From Enoplolaimus lenunculus (Eukaryota > Nematoda > Enoplea > Enoplida > Thoracostomopsidae), in the NCBI GenBank assembly GCA_030248215.1, contig JASANG010002611.1, positions 124,001 through 188,000 on the forward strand: a stretch of DNA of 64,000 nt. Reading direction: 5' to 3'. Below are positions 1-11,179 of the stretch, one piece after another. Position 1 is the stretch's first letter, and each line of letters starts with the position of its first letter. The notes beneath the pieces are model-generated. The model saw only the letters and a program-made list of their open reading frames with translations. It was not told where the DNA came from and made no database searches. The position numbers and the translations under genes were made by a program.

Positions 1-392
1 TTCCGATTCGACCCACTCCTTAATAAAGATTTTGTCTCCCCTCTCAGTGTTGAAAGAAACCTTGTCAGCCGGAAAATTAGCAACATTTTCTATGTTAATT
101 CCAGATTCCCGTCCTAAATCATAATTTGGAATGCAACCATTTGAACAAATACATTAGAAATAAATATTTTTATTTCGGTATTTTCGTAATACTCGGACCG
201 GAATTTAGGCGTATCTACGAAAGAGACAAGGAAGCTTAACTGATTACGTTGAAGATTTAATTTTCACAAAGACTATGAAACAACAACTATATTATCAAGG
301 ACCATGAAACAACTATATAATGCATATTTTGTGTCTTCGCCTTACCAAATATTGGAACAAACTTGCTGATTAATATTAGTGTAATTTTCTAG

Positions 393-529
393 AGTAGCCG
401 CATTGAAGAACAGCGAAGCGAACTACCGCATGTTAAAAAGCCACAATCATCAATTTCAAGTGGAGGTGGTTCGCTAACAGTTCCTGACGACGACTTTTTC
501 CAAATTATTTTTAAAATGCAGAGTGGAAG
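393..529 (+). pseudogene. Orphan copy of LGN exon 16
   Basis: The same 137 bp as the functional exon, with intact splice sites and reading SSRIEEQRSELPHV to KMQSG. It sits 10 kb upstream of LGN exon 1 with no terminal exon after it, so it is either a dead duplicate, part of another LGN copy to the left, or an assembly artefact. Confidence 0.7.
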
Positions 530-874
530 GTAAATTTACAATGTTTTTGTATGCAACAGTTGCATACTTTGTTAGTTTTGATTTCCTATGATTGCATCTT
601 GCGATACAACACCTGGATGCTAAAGCTATAATATTTTAGTAGATACCAAAATAGTTAAATCGACCTACGTTTTGACAAAGATTGGTCAATCTATGTTTTC
701 AACTTTCAAAGGGTTGGATACTTTGCATTTTTTGTTGCAACTGATTACACTGAAAAATGACTGATTAAAAAGTTAAGTCTGTTATATCAGGTGCAAAACA
801 AAAAACGCAAAATTAGACTGCTATATACCGCCTTCTACATAATTATTGAGCAGGGTGCAACTTTGTATCTTAAG

Positions 875-959
875 GATCGACGAACAACGTGCTGCATTGG
901 ATAGAATATCGAAAAACAACACAACCGCTTCTTCAGATATGCTTCGACCTCAAGTAGAC
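875..959 (+). pseudogene. Orphan copy of LGN exon 17
   Basis: Matches 40285..40369 with two amino-acid changes near its end: RP becomes RL and the last residue E becomes D. Splice sites are intact. Its status is tied to the orphan exon 16 copy. Confidence 0.7.
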
Positions 960-1179
960 GTAAGCAAAAAGGTTGCGCGGTAAAACATTTTGGAGAAAAT
1001 AACCCAGTGCAAATGCTGTTTGATGAATCTGAGACGGCGGTTAAGTACCTGTGTGTGGCGGGGATACACTGTTCATGGCGCTTGTAACTACGAAGTCGCA
1101 GCGCTCGCTCAGAACACAACAACAACAACCAGTGAATTGGACTAATTTTGCGCAATATTATGGCGTGCATTAGGGTATA

Positions 1180-1594
1180 TTAGGGATGTGCCGATTAATC
1201 GGCATCGGTAATAATCGGCAGTTTTCGTGAGTATCGGCATCGGCATCGACACTGCAAAAAAATTGCCGGTTCTTTGCCGATATTTTTAGCTCATATAACA
1301 GTTAGTTAAATGCTATGAGTAGTTTCATTTCTGGGCTCATATCTGGTGTCTGGTCTAGAAAACTGTTAGCTCTTGCCTTTGTGTTTGATAAAATTTATTG
1401 AAATGAACCGTTCTTATAAAATTCTAATCGTTTATGATGGTCAAGGTTTAATTCTTCATATAATGATGTAACGTAGTATCCTATCTGTTTATTAAGCACG
1501 GTGTACCAAAGTTGGAATCGGCATCGGTTCGGCATAGGCAAAATTTCAAAATAAGAATCGGCATCGGCAAAAATTTTGGTATCGGCACATCCAT
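1180..1594. mobile_element. hAT-type MITE, ATCGGC family (in duplicated segment)
   Basis: Ends TAGGGATGTGCCGAT and its inverse, with subterminal ATCGGC repeats. It is the duplicate of the copy at 40592 and was clearly carried along by the duplication; its left target-site copy has a small deletion. Confidence 0.8.
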
Positions 1595-1719
1595 AGTATA
1601 TATACATATCTGTATATCTACATTTGCCTCTATTTCTGGTAGCATTTTTGCCAGACGCACCGATAATTTTAGCAGTGAAATTTTCTGTAGCTTAGCTCAA
1701 TAAATTTTCCATGTTTTGT

Positions 1720-3115
1720 ACTCTGGGGTCGAAAGGTGGATGTCTGTCCGTCCGAAAAGAATCTCAGAAACGGCTGAACTGATTTTAATAAAGTTTTTTT
1801 GTTTGAAAGCCAATTATACTATTGTGTTAAATTCACAATAATGGGTTTTAAATTTTTAAATCGTTTATTAGCTGCAGGCTAATTTGCATAATTAATTAAG
1901 CCTAAATTAGGACTGTCTACATTATTTCACTAATTACTACAGTTACATGCAATCTAATTTCAGCATTAAATTGCTGTTGTGTGCGAGGAATCTGCATAGA
2001 CTGTTAACAAACCTTCAAAACCGATAATTGAGTAGTTAGCTAATAGATAATTGGCCTATTAGCATAGTTTATAACCCTAAAATAGCAGTTTTTACAATAT
2101 TTCACTAATTATTAAGGTTAAAAGCCATCTAATTTCAGCACTAAAGGGTCTTTAGGGGCGAGGAATTTGAATAAATTATTTACAAATCTGAAAAACTGAT
2201 AATTGAATAGTTAGCTAATAGCTAATTTGCATATTAGCTTAATTGACAAGCCTAAATTAGGACTTTTTACAATATTTTACTAATTATTAAGGTTAAAAGC
2301 AATATAATTTCAGCACTAAAGGGTTTTTTGGTGCGAGGAATTTGAATAAATAGTCTACAAACCTCCAAAACCGATAATAGAGTAGTTAGCTAATACATAA
2401 TTTACATTTTAGCTTAACTGACAAGACAAAACTATGACTTTTTGAATTATTTCAATAATCATTAGGGTTTACTGAACGTTTTTGGGTGCCAGGAATCTGA
2501 ATAAAATGTTTGCAAACCTAGAAAAGCGATAATTGAATAGATAGCTAATAGCTAATTTGCATATTAGCTTAATTGACAAGACACAATTAGGACTTTTTAA
2601 ATTATTTCAATGTTTCTTCGGATTTACTGAAGGTTTTTGGGTGCGAGGAATCTGAATAAATTGTTTACAAACGTTTACAACCCATAATTGAGTAGTTAGC
2701 TAATACATAATTTGCATATATGCATAATTGATAAGCTTAAATTAGACGTTTTTGCAATATTTCACTAATTATTAGCGTTTCAGGCCATCTAATTTCAGCA
2801 ATAATGGGTTTTTGGATGCAAGGAATCTGAATAAATTGTCTACAAACCTTCAAAACCGATTATCGAATAATTAGCTAATAGCTAATTTGCATATTTGCTT
2901 AATTGATAAGCATAAATAATTGCTTTTTAAATTATTTCTCAAATTATTAGGGTTACTGAAGGGTTTTTGAGTTCGAGGACACTGAATAAATTGTTTACAA
3001 ACCTCCAAACCCAAAAAATGAATAGTTAGCTAATAACTAATTTGCATATTAGCTTAACTGCTAACGTGTGTTCGAGCTTCGATCAATACATGTAGTCAAA
3101 CTACGACTGGTATCA
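1720..3115. repeat. Tandem array of ~150-177 bp units (copy 1)
   Basis: About seven units, each with a core like gtagttagctaatagctaat, then aatttgcatattagctt and gaataaattgtttacaaac. It starts after a leader gtctgtccgtccgaaaa and ends at cgactggt. The matching array at 41130..42170 has about five units. Confidence 0.85.
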
Positions 3116-3254
3116 TATAGTTTTGGGAAACCATATCAGATTTTTAATCAAACAATTAAGTAACAAAAGAATTGAATTGCAAAATCACTCATTCTAAAAC
3201 AAAATTTTTCAAAGACAATGTTTCAAATATTTGAAAGATTATGAATAATTTGCA

Positions 3255-3346
3255 CAAACAGCAAAAATACCGGTTCCCGCATCTTTGAGCGCAGGAACAG
3301 GAAAAGGAATCGAATTTTGGCAGGAATTCCGGTTGAACCCGGCTAT
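3255..3346. mobile_element. Fragment of a hAT-like element
   Basis: The segment gcaggaacaggaa through ggaattccggttgaaccc matches 21000..21107 and ends in the CCGGTTG(A/C)ACCC terminus seen in other hAT-type copies here. Confidence 0.5.
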
Positions 3347-3610
3347 ACTAAGTTCCATTCACTCGCATAATGCTTACATGCCGCAATTTTCAACAAGGTT
3401 GTCCCTTGACCGTCCATCCCTATTTTCGGCTGAATACCGTGTTCATAGCGTGGCAATTTGCCATTGCGTTCACGGCGTAGCCCCCATGTCAATCTAGATA
3501 GGAACCGGGACTTCAGACCTTTTAACCAACCTGCTGAAAAAGCGGGCCCCCGGATGGTTAAAACTAACGACCTTCTGCGTGTCGGGTTAACCAAGCAGTA
3601 CATTCCCCAA
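3347..3610 (-). mobile_element. tRNA-derived SINE, truncated (copy 1)
   Basis: The minus strand carries a B-box-like cagaaggtcgttagtttt segment, then gaagtcccggttcc and a gctacgccgtgaa...ccacgctatgaac body. It shares order and sequence with the neighbouring copy and with the two copies near 10.2-10.6 kb. Confidence 0.6.
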
Positions 3611-3960
3611 TTTTCATAAAGGTCATCCTTTGACCGACCATCCTATTTTCGACTGAAAACCGTGTTCATAGCGCGGCAATTTACCATTGCTCTCACGGCG
3701 TAGCCCCCTATCAGTCAAGGTGGAAACTGGGCTACAGACCTTTTCAACTAAACAGCTGGAAAGGTGGGTTATGGGTGGTTTCGAACTAGCGACCTTCTGC
3801 GTTTCACGCAGACGCAAGTACCCTAGCCTTGCCAACTTATGACATGGAAACCACAACGGGCGCGCATCCAGTTTAAAACCATCCGTTACCTGCTTTTCCA
3901 GTTGCTTTGTAATAAGGTGTAACGTCCCGTTCAATCTACCTTGACTGACATCAGCATTAC
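3611..3960 (-). mobile_element. tRNA-derived SINE, truncated (copy 2)
   Basis: On the minus strand, gcagaaggtcgctagttcg gives a good B box (GTTCGAAACC), followed by ccagctgttt and the same body as copy 1. It lies head to tail with copy 1. Confidence 0.65.
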
Positions 3961-4235
3961 CTCATAAAGGGGTTGCTCGATTACAAAGATGAAAAGAAAA
4001 CTATCCACCATTTGATTAATAACCCAAGCAAATCTGCGAGAAACTCAATAGCTTTGCGAAAAGCTACATCATATCACTCTTGCTTAAGTTTTAAATTATA
4101 GATACCGACCACTGGCTACGTATTTAAGTTTTACTAATTCACAACCTCAAACTCGGTAAAGCATCGTGTGTTTTTGCACTTTGCGTTTCAAACTTTTACC
4201 GTCTTTCCGTGGTCTGGCTTGGTAGTAATTGCTGG
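3961..4235. other. Unassigned intergenic sequence
   Basis: AT-rich sequence with no open frame, exon-like segment or repeat that I recognise. Confidence 0.5.
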
Positions 4236-5060
4236 CAGATCCAAAGAGGGACGGGGCACGTAAGTTTCCCGTCGGAAAGTTTGTTGTGATAAAATCGAAA
4301 GGTACCTCCCTTACCTTACAAATTTTCTCCCTCAGAATATTGGCATATATAGCACACAATAAAAATACCGTTTTATAACTGTTGCTTCGCCGCCCCAGTC
4401 GGAAACTGTGTATACTCTACTGCTCGATACGCAAATTATTTTTCCAAATAAAATCAATAGTTGCTCAGATGTCTGTGCTGATTTTGAGCTTGTAGTGAGA
4501 GCTTTAAAGCGGAACAGTTCCCACCTCTAGGGGCTGCCACTTTTTCAAGAATTTGGACAAGTAAATTTTGCCTCTTTTTTGACTTTAAGACTAAAATCTA
4601 TTCAAGCCAGAGATTGATAGTGATTAGTAAGTTAATTTTAGCCAATATCTGCAATATGTTGTTGAGTAGTTTGGTTTTACGCTAATTTTCAGCGAAATTT
4701 TAGAAATTCTTTCCTGAAAATTGTGGCAAAATAAAACGAAACGCGCTAGAGCCGGTGCTGGAGGCAGATTTTCTGCCGTAACCGGAGCCGGAGGCTGACC
4801 TCCGGTTGTACCCTGCTTCGAAAGGAGTAACGACAATGTATGTGGACACTTACCAGGATTGCTTGGACATCTGGAACAGAAGAACAGCCTGTACGATAGA
4901 ACAACCAGGATAACAGGACAAATGAAACAATAGGAGAGTCAGACACTCCCCACATAAATTTTTTATGATAAAATGATATGGTCATTCATTACCTTACAAT
5001 TTGGCCTCTCATCATAATACTTTCATTATAAAATAGGGTCCTACCTTTTAATTTTTCCGC
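4236..5060. repeat. Mixed repeat debris between SINEs and MITE A
   Basis: Contains scattered units like those at 7110..7425 (ttgtgataaaat, accttacaattt), a decayed hAT-like end at about 4740-4818 (ccggaggc, ttttctgccg, gttgtaccctgc) and a short GACA-rich stretch at 4850-4935 resembling the minisatellites downstream. Confidence 0.5.
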
Positions 5061-5375
5061 TAAGAAAATTTTTTGTTGAAAAATTGCATTTCAAAATATT
5101 TACCATCCCGCCCATTTAGAAATTTCTGGATATAAAACATGGGCTGACTTTTGTACGACTAGCGGAACTGTATATCAATCTGGTTCTTTGTTCTTGGAAC
5201 TAAAACGATTCAAGTATATAGTTCGAGGAAAGGGTTATATTCGATGGAATCTCTATTGCAGTGGTTTAAATAAGACAAAGGACAAGCCAAATCAACTCAA
5301 TTTTCAGTTGTCAACGCAAGTATTTATTTTTAGTCTGTAGCAATCTTCTAACTGAATACCCAGAAATATTGAGGT

Positions 5376-5811
5376 CTGTAGTGAGTGACCCGAATAAGAG
5401 GGGGGACTGATATTTATTTGACCTCTCGAGAGCACTCCCCTGTTATTCGATTACGGACTGTTATTTGTTTTTATTCCGCCCTCCGCCACACTTCGTTACA
5501 CATATATCCGGTATTGTAAACTAACCCTTGAATTGAATGGTTATTTGTCTTGTATCAATAGCTTGAGAGATAATGCAAGGTAATACTTATGAGTGTACAT
5601 TCAAAATTTAGGTTCGCTTTAAAGTTTCGAACTCAAATTTTTGGTCCTGGAGTCATTTATGCGCTACAATTAGGAGTAATTGACATTTATGGACTTTAAT
5701 AGGGTTTAGGGACTCTATGCGGTTACGGACTCTTATTAGGGATGCGGACTACTATTGATTGGGACTCAAAATGGGTACCTGGGTGCCCCTTCTTATTCGG
5801 GTCACTACATT
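5376..5811. mobile_element. TA-flanked MITE, copy A
   Basis: Terminal inverted repeats GTAGTGACCCGAATAAG and CTTATTCGGGTCACTAC bound a 436-bp non-coding body (ggactgttatttgttt, cgaaactttaaa-type motifs). The left end has a 4-bp internal duplication (gtga). Same family as copies at 45811, 49433, 54920 and 61937. Confidence 0.85.
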
Positions 5812-6065
5812 ACTGGCATAATAAATACCAATTTTTAGAATTGTTTCTTTTATGCTCATATCAATTTGCTTGAGGGACAGGGTGCTTCCTTTAGAGCAAC
5901 AAGTTAAAACAAGTGCTTAAGAAACGAAAATTCTCAAAAAACACAAAGTCGAGTTTCGGATATGTGAAATAGAAAATTTCATTTCGGATATCCGGATATC
6001 CGGATAAATATCCGGCAGAATTGCCGGATATCTGGATATAAAAAAGTATGTTATGCCCATCACTA

Positions 6066-6590
6066 ATCAGGACATCTGGGACAGCAGGAAAGCCAGGTCA
6101 GCAGAGCAGCTGTGTTAGCCAGGACAGCAGGACAGCCTGGACGACAGGACAGCCGCGACAGTAGGACAGCCGGGACAGCAGGTCAGGTGGCAGTTGGGAT
6201 AGCCGACAGCCAGCACAGCCAAACAGCCGGACAGCAGGACAAGCGCCGAGACTCCAGGTAGCTGCAACAGTAGAACAGCAGTCGTGACAGCAGAATAGCC
6301 ACAACAGGACAACTGGAACAACAAGACAACCGGAAGAGCAGAACAATATGGACGACATGACGGCCGGGACGTCAGGATAGCCGGGTCAGGAAGACTGCTG
6401 AGACAGCCGGGGCAGCAGGACAACCTGGCCGACAGGACAGCTTGAACGACAGGGCAATCTGGGCGACAGGAGAACTAGGACATCAGGACAGCCGAGACAG
6501 CAGGACCGCCGGCACAGCAGAACCCCTAAGGCAGCATGGTAGTCGGGACTGCAGTACAGTCAGTCAGCAGGACATCTGGAAACACCGTTT
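6066..6590. repeat. GACAGCAGGACAGCC minisatellite 1
   Basis: Degenerate tandem units of about 9 bp built on gacagcagg / gacagccgg for 0.5 kb. Open frames on the minus strand are Cys/Leu/Ser/Pro-repetitive by-products of the repeat. Confidence 0.9.
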
Positions 6591-7020
6591 ACCAGGGGGA
6601 CCACTGTAAAAAAATACGGGGGCTTTCTCTTTGAAACTAAAATTTAAATCCAAGTGTTTCTCATGAAAATTTTGCAGCAAATTTCCATTTAAGATAACTT
6701 AGTCAAAAATGAACAAAAGAGCTACACAATCCGCTATTCAAATATTTCGCATTGTGTAATTTATACCTCGAAATTTGACTCATTTTAAATCAGACGGCCT
6801 CCAGGCCATATCAATATTCAGAGGACGTTATGGAAAGCTAAATCGGCATTGTTTTCCGATGCATTAATACTTGACATTAGAGCGGGTCCAGAAAATTTTG
6901 ACCAACATTATATACTTTTAACAATGTAAAAGCCAACACATATTCCTAAGTTTAACGGTCCTCATTGTAACAAACAAGTCTAAAACAAAGCTTAAAGCTT
7001 ATAGCACAAGCCAAAAAATT
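6591..7020. other. Unassigned intergenic sequence
   Basis: No exon, repeat or regulatory signal recognised. Confidence 0.5.
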
Positions 7021-7104
7021 AGTCTAAAATGTAAGCCTACTCTGTTGCGGTCTAGTGAGAAAGCAGAAGCAGGTACGAGTGAATACAGATGAGGGTGGGC
7101 GGGC

Positions 7105-7430
7105 GGACGCCCCCGTCAGAAACTTTTTGTGATAAAATAGTAAGGTCCCTCCTACCTTACAATTTTGCCCCTCAGAAAAAAATTGTTTCCTCAGAAATTT
7201 TTCCGTGTTGATGTTGACTAAATAGTAAGGTCCCTCCGTACCTTGCAATTTTTTCCTCTAAGAAAATTTTTTGTAAAAAAATGATATTGTCTTGTCACTA
7301 CCTCACAATTTTTCCCCTCAGAAAATTTCTTTGGAAAAAATGATGAGGTACCTACCTACCTTTAAGTTGTTCGCTCAGAAATTTTTTGTGACAAAATGGT
7401 ATGGTCCCTAGTCCTTACCGTTAAAGGTTA
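7105..7430. repeat. Tandem repeat of ~75-bp units
   Basis: About four to five degenerate units containing ttttttgtgataaaatg, ggtccctcctaccttac and aattttgcccctcag; related fragments occur at 4240-4340 and 4950-5060. Confidence 0.75.
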
Positions 7431-8520
7431 AAGATTCATAAGCTTAGCGTAGGCGTAGGCTAAGAATGATAAGGCTTAAACATAGGGTGCAGGAGTGTAC
7501 TATTACATTCCGAGTCTGTTGATCCGTGCGGATAATTGGAACACCACTTTTAGAGCATTAAGGACCAAAATTATTTTCCTGGAAAAATTTAACCGAAACC
7601 GGACCTTTATCTGTACTCTGCATCAAGGCATTTCATCAGTGTTTTTGTGGATACACCATCGCATAGTGTCAATTTCAGCTTGCACGAAAGTGGATTTTGC
7701 AGTGAAACAAATATACAATAGTATTTTGAGTGGCCTAATTAGTACAGGACAAGCGTTCAAGGGCGTACAGAGTGAATAAATTCCCTCCCGAAATTTCTGA
7801 AGAGACGACAAAACACGCATAAACATGCCTTGAATAACCAGATTCATCATGGTCAAAAAATTTGTCGCTGGTTCATAAAAATCGCTCACATGATGGTATA
7901 TTATATTCCATACACAATGAACTCTAGTCTGCATCCCTGCATGCCTACCCTGTCTATCCGACCCTTTTAGGAGCTGCTTGTTTCAATTAAATTTTAATTT
8001 TTTAAGACTTGAATATATACGTTCACTTTTTGTGATCTTATTTATAGAAGTACTGTGGAACCAAAATTGTAATATTTTCAACAGTTCAGAAATCTATAAT
8101 TTTTTCATGTATTTACTGTGTAACAGCGGCACGCCGAGTTAAATTGCGTCCTTTTGTGCTGGATGTGTGGTTTAGGGTGCCTAATTTACTGTTAATTTTT
8201 TAACTGCTTTTGATTAAATAAAACTCAGAATATTAAAAACCTCTTTTTCCATCAAAGGAATGAAGTTGTTTATTGTATAAACGGAACAACCAAGCTATAA
8301 ATTTAGTACCTGACGGTGCGTAGTCAACGGATATTTGTCACTGGGTTGCTTTTGAGGTAATTTTAAAAATACGAAGTTTATTCTATTGATAAATGTCAGG
8401 CTAAACTAAGCTTTTGAATGTTGGCACGTTTTAAAAATCAAGGTTATACTCATCATAGAACAATCATGCAGGGATTTAGTTCAATATTTTGACTCAGGGT
8501 TCAATACAGAATTTCTTTTC
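7431..8520. other. Unassigned intergenic sequence
   Basis: Mostly AT-rich. A short aagcttagcgtaggcgtagg stretch near 7440 resembles the dispersed CTTAGG-type repeat. Open frames here are short and show no protein family signal. Confidence 0.45.
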
Positions 8521-8524
8521 GTCA

Positions 8525-9485
8525 ACACCATAGCTGGGTCAACCGCTACAGCAGAACAGCATGGATAAACACAAGACAGTTGGGTCAGCAGGGCAGCAGG
8601 ACAGCAGTACAGTTGGGATAGCAGGACCGGTGGAGTGGGAGGGACAGCAGGACAGCCGGGTAAGCAGGACACCAGGGACGGCCGGGGCAGCGAGACAACC
8701 CGGATAACAGGATAGCTTGTACGACAGGATAATCTGGTCGACAGGACAACTGGAAAGCTGGACAACCAAGAACAGCAGGGCATCCGGAACAGCAGAATCG
8801 TCGGGACAGAAGTATAGTCGGGACAGCAGTATAGTGATGACAGTAGGACAGTAGGGTCAGCAAGACATCTTGAACAGCCGGGACGATAGGATGGCCGAAA
8901 CAGCAGGACAGCCGGTACGACAGGACGACCGTGACAGCGGAATAGCCGTGACAGCAGGACATCTGGAACAGCAAGACTGCCGGGACATCATGACAACCTG
9001 GACGACAGGACAGTTGGGACAGCACGACAGCCGGGTCAGCAGGGCAACTAGGACAACCGAGACAGCAAGACATCCGGGACAGTAGGGCATCCGTGACAGG
9101 AGAATAGCCTTGACAGCGGGACAACTAAAACAGCAAGAGAACCGGAAGAGCTGGACAACACGGTCGACAGGACAGCCTTGATGACAGGACAGCCGGGTCA
9201 GCAGGACAACCTCAGCAGAACAGCCGGAAAGAGGACAACAGGACATCCGGCGCAGCAGGATGGCCGGGACAGCAGGATAGTCTTGACAGCAGGACAGCCG
9301 GGTCAGCGGGACACAAACAGCTAGAACGATAAAAGACAACCACGACGGAGGACAACTGGAATAGCAGGGTAACCGGGACAGTAGACAGCCGGAATAGCAT
9401 GGCAGTTGGACAGCAGGACAGTTGGACCACAGGACAGCCAGCAGCCAGGTCAGCAGGACTGCCGGGACAACGGGGACAGTTTTGC
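8525..9485. repeat. GACAGCAGGACAGCC minisatellite 2
   Basis: Nearly 1 kb of the same 9/18-bp degenerate unit as at 6066..6590 (gacagcaggacagccggg). Overlapping repetitive frames on both strands are by-products. Confidence 0.92.
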
Positions 9486-10170
9486 CACTTGTGCATTTCC
9501 TCTACCAGAGGCTACAAAACATATATTTATGATTTATTATAAATTTTAGCTGGCCCATTAAAGTTTTGTTTAGCGTATGAAGGGTTGCTAGGTTCCTTTT
9601 AGTTCATAAAGGTTCAGCGGCGAATCCAAGATAATTCTTTAGCGTTAGTTTTCCTTTATTGGGGAACAAAAAAGTCTCTCTAGCCAAAGCGTTGATCTAA
9701 GATTTTTAAATCTAAATTGTATATAAATTTTTTATTGTTATGGGCGTAGCGAAGCGTTGTGCTTTGCATTTTACTCCGTGATATAGCATATTGTTATTGA
9801 TTCCGGTACAAAAATGAAAATTGTGAAATTTTGACTTATTTACTTTGCTAGGTGGTATAAATTGCAATTTGAATTTGTGAAGTAACCAGTAGTGGTAGGT
9901 AATGTAGTAATGTAGTAAAGTAGTTATTGTTTGATATTGTTTACGACAATTTTTATTTGCTGCTTTTGTAATTTAACGTTTTACTGCTTAAAACAACAAA
10001 TCTTAAATTAAATAGCGTTTTGGTGATCTAAAATCGTGTATAGAATCGACATATATATGTTTAGTTGAAATGAACATATACAAAGTATATGCATGAAGCA
10101 AGTTTCATATCTGTTAAAAGTTGGTTTATACTGGATTTCTGCACTAGATTTGGATTCTTTGTATTAAGCG
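9486..10170. other. Unassigned AT-rich intergenic sequence
   Basis: A small internal duplication (aatgtagtaatgtagtaaag near 9900) is the only structure seen. No gene recognised. Confidence 0.45.
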
Positions 10171-10179
10171 CGGCCCGGT

Positions 10180-10380
10180 GTCAGTGCTGGCGTGCTCGTT
10201 TTACCCCTAGTTTTAGAGAAAATGAGTTGGATAGGTGGGCTGAAGGTCGCTAGTTCGAAACCACACGTAACCCGCTTTTCCAGCTGCTTAGTGTGCAAAG
10301 GATTGAAGTCCCACTTCCTTGGGGCATGTAACCATTTGAGACATGCTTGCCCTGGTGCATATGCAATATACACAACGCAC
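10180..10380 (+). mobile_element. tRNA-derived SINE, 5'-truncated (copy 3)
   Basis: Contains gaaggtcgctagttcgaaac (B box) followed by cccgcttttccagctgctta and gaagtcccacttcctt, the same order as the next copy. The A-box half is missing. Confidence 0.65.
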
Positions 10381-10439
10381 ATTGTATAGTATGCTTGCCG
10401 GTAGCATACGTTTGGATATATAGTCGTCGAGAAAAGCAG

Positions 10440-10600
10440 TTGGAAAAATGGGCTATGGTTCGCAGTGGTAACAGCGTCTGCCGGACCCGCAGAAGGTCGC
10501 TAGTTCAAAACCTCCTGTAACCCCCTTTTCCAGCTGCTTAGTTTACACAGGCTTGAAATCCCGGTTCCTACCTAGACTGACACAATTGAAAAGTAGAGGC
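10440..10600 (+). mobile_element. tRNA-derived SINE, best copy (copy 4)
   Basis: A tRNA-like head at 10451..10513 has an A-box-like gttcgcagtggtaac, a perfect 5-bp anticodon-type stem (tctgc/gcaga) and a B box gttcaaaacc. A tail with ttttccagctgctta and gaaatcccggttcctacc follows. The isotype cannot be fixed; the head resembles Arg-type tRNAs. Confidence 0.72.
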
Positions 10601-10743
10601 CACTTAGGGGATACAAACAGTACCCACCGCCATAAATAACGGTGAAATCGTGATTGCAGGGCAAGCAAAGGACTCCTGCATACGCGATACTTGGATAGAT
10701 AAACTAGCAGTTTTACTTCATGTTTTTAAAGAATTGCTGCAGT

Positions 10744-10750
10744 TATAAAA
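10744..10750 (+). promoter_or_regulatory. TATA-like box upstream of LGN
   Basis: TATAAAA about 50 bp before the proposed ATG. The spacing would leave a very short 5' UTR, and the polypyrimidine-AG at 10792 argues for an upstream exon instead, so this is weak. Confidence 0.2.
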
Positions 10751-10799
10751 GTTACATGTACCTACCATGAACTATCGATAATCTTTTTTGAGCCTACTT

Positions 10800-11179
10800 A
10801 TGAATGTCTTTCCTGAGCCTAGTTGTGTGTCTGGTACTGTTAGCGGTGTGAATGTTCCCGGCAAGCTGTCGTCTAGCACCCGTGACGTAGCGGATACTGC
10901 TCCGGTGCCCACATCTGGATGTGATATGTCAGTTTCTACATCTGTAAATGAAAGCAGTCCTAATAGCTCATGCTTTGACCTGGCTATTGAAGGTGAGCGG
11001 CGCTGTCGGTCTGCTGACACGAAGTCTGGTGTGCAGTTTTTGGAAGCAGCTCTCACCGCAGGCACTGATGATTTACGGATGTTGAGTGCGATATACAGCC
11101 AGCTCGGGAATGCGTATTTCTATTTGGGTGATTATACGAAAGCACTCGAATATCACAGACATGATTTGACATTGGCTAG
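10800..11179 (+). CDS. GPSM2: LGN exon 1: leader and first TPR
   Basis: Encodes a Ser/Thr/Val-rich leader of about 57 residues, then the first TPR helices (CFDLAIEGERRC, LGNAYFYLGDYTKALEYH). The ATG at 10800 follows an in-frame TAA at 10779. The donor is TAG|gtttgt, phase 2. A polypyrimidine-AG at 10783-10792 just before the ATG could be the acceptor of an upstream untranslated exon. The leader is not conserved in relatives I know, so the start is less certain than the TPR part. Confidence 0.88.

Larger units (their letters stand above)
1..3115 (+). repeat. Second copy of the LGN exon 16-17 segment (39411..42170)
   Basis: Base 1 corresponds to 39411 and the two copies run together with very few differences through the exon 16 and 17 counterparts, the same hAT MITE and the start of the tandem array. 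They then differ in repeat-unit number. Similarity stops at the end of the array element (cgactggt); the left end lies outside the window. No copy of LGN exon 18 follows. Confidence 0.95.

Noticed and set aside
1720-3115. CRISPR-like array
   Set aside because: The repeats are contiguous 150-177 bp units without unique spacers, in an animal genome.
6098-6423. Cys-rich minus-strand frames
   Set aside because: By-products of minisatellite 1.
8585-9339. Long Cys/Pro/Leu-rich open frames on the minus strand
   Set aside because: They lie wholly in the 9/18-bp minisatellite, occur in several overlapping frames and have no start context or family.
10164-10600. A functional tRNA gene at the SINE copies
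   Set aside because: The cloverleaf is incomplete (no paired acceptor stem) and the head is followed by a repeated SINE tail.
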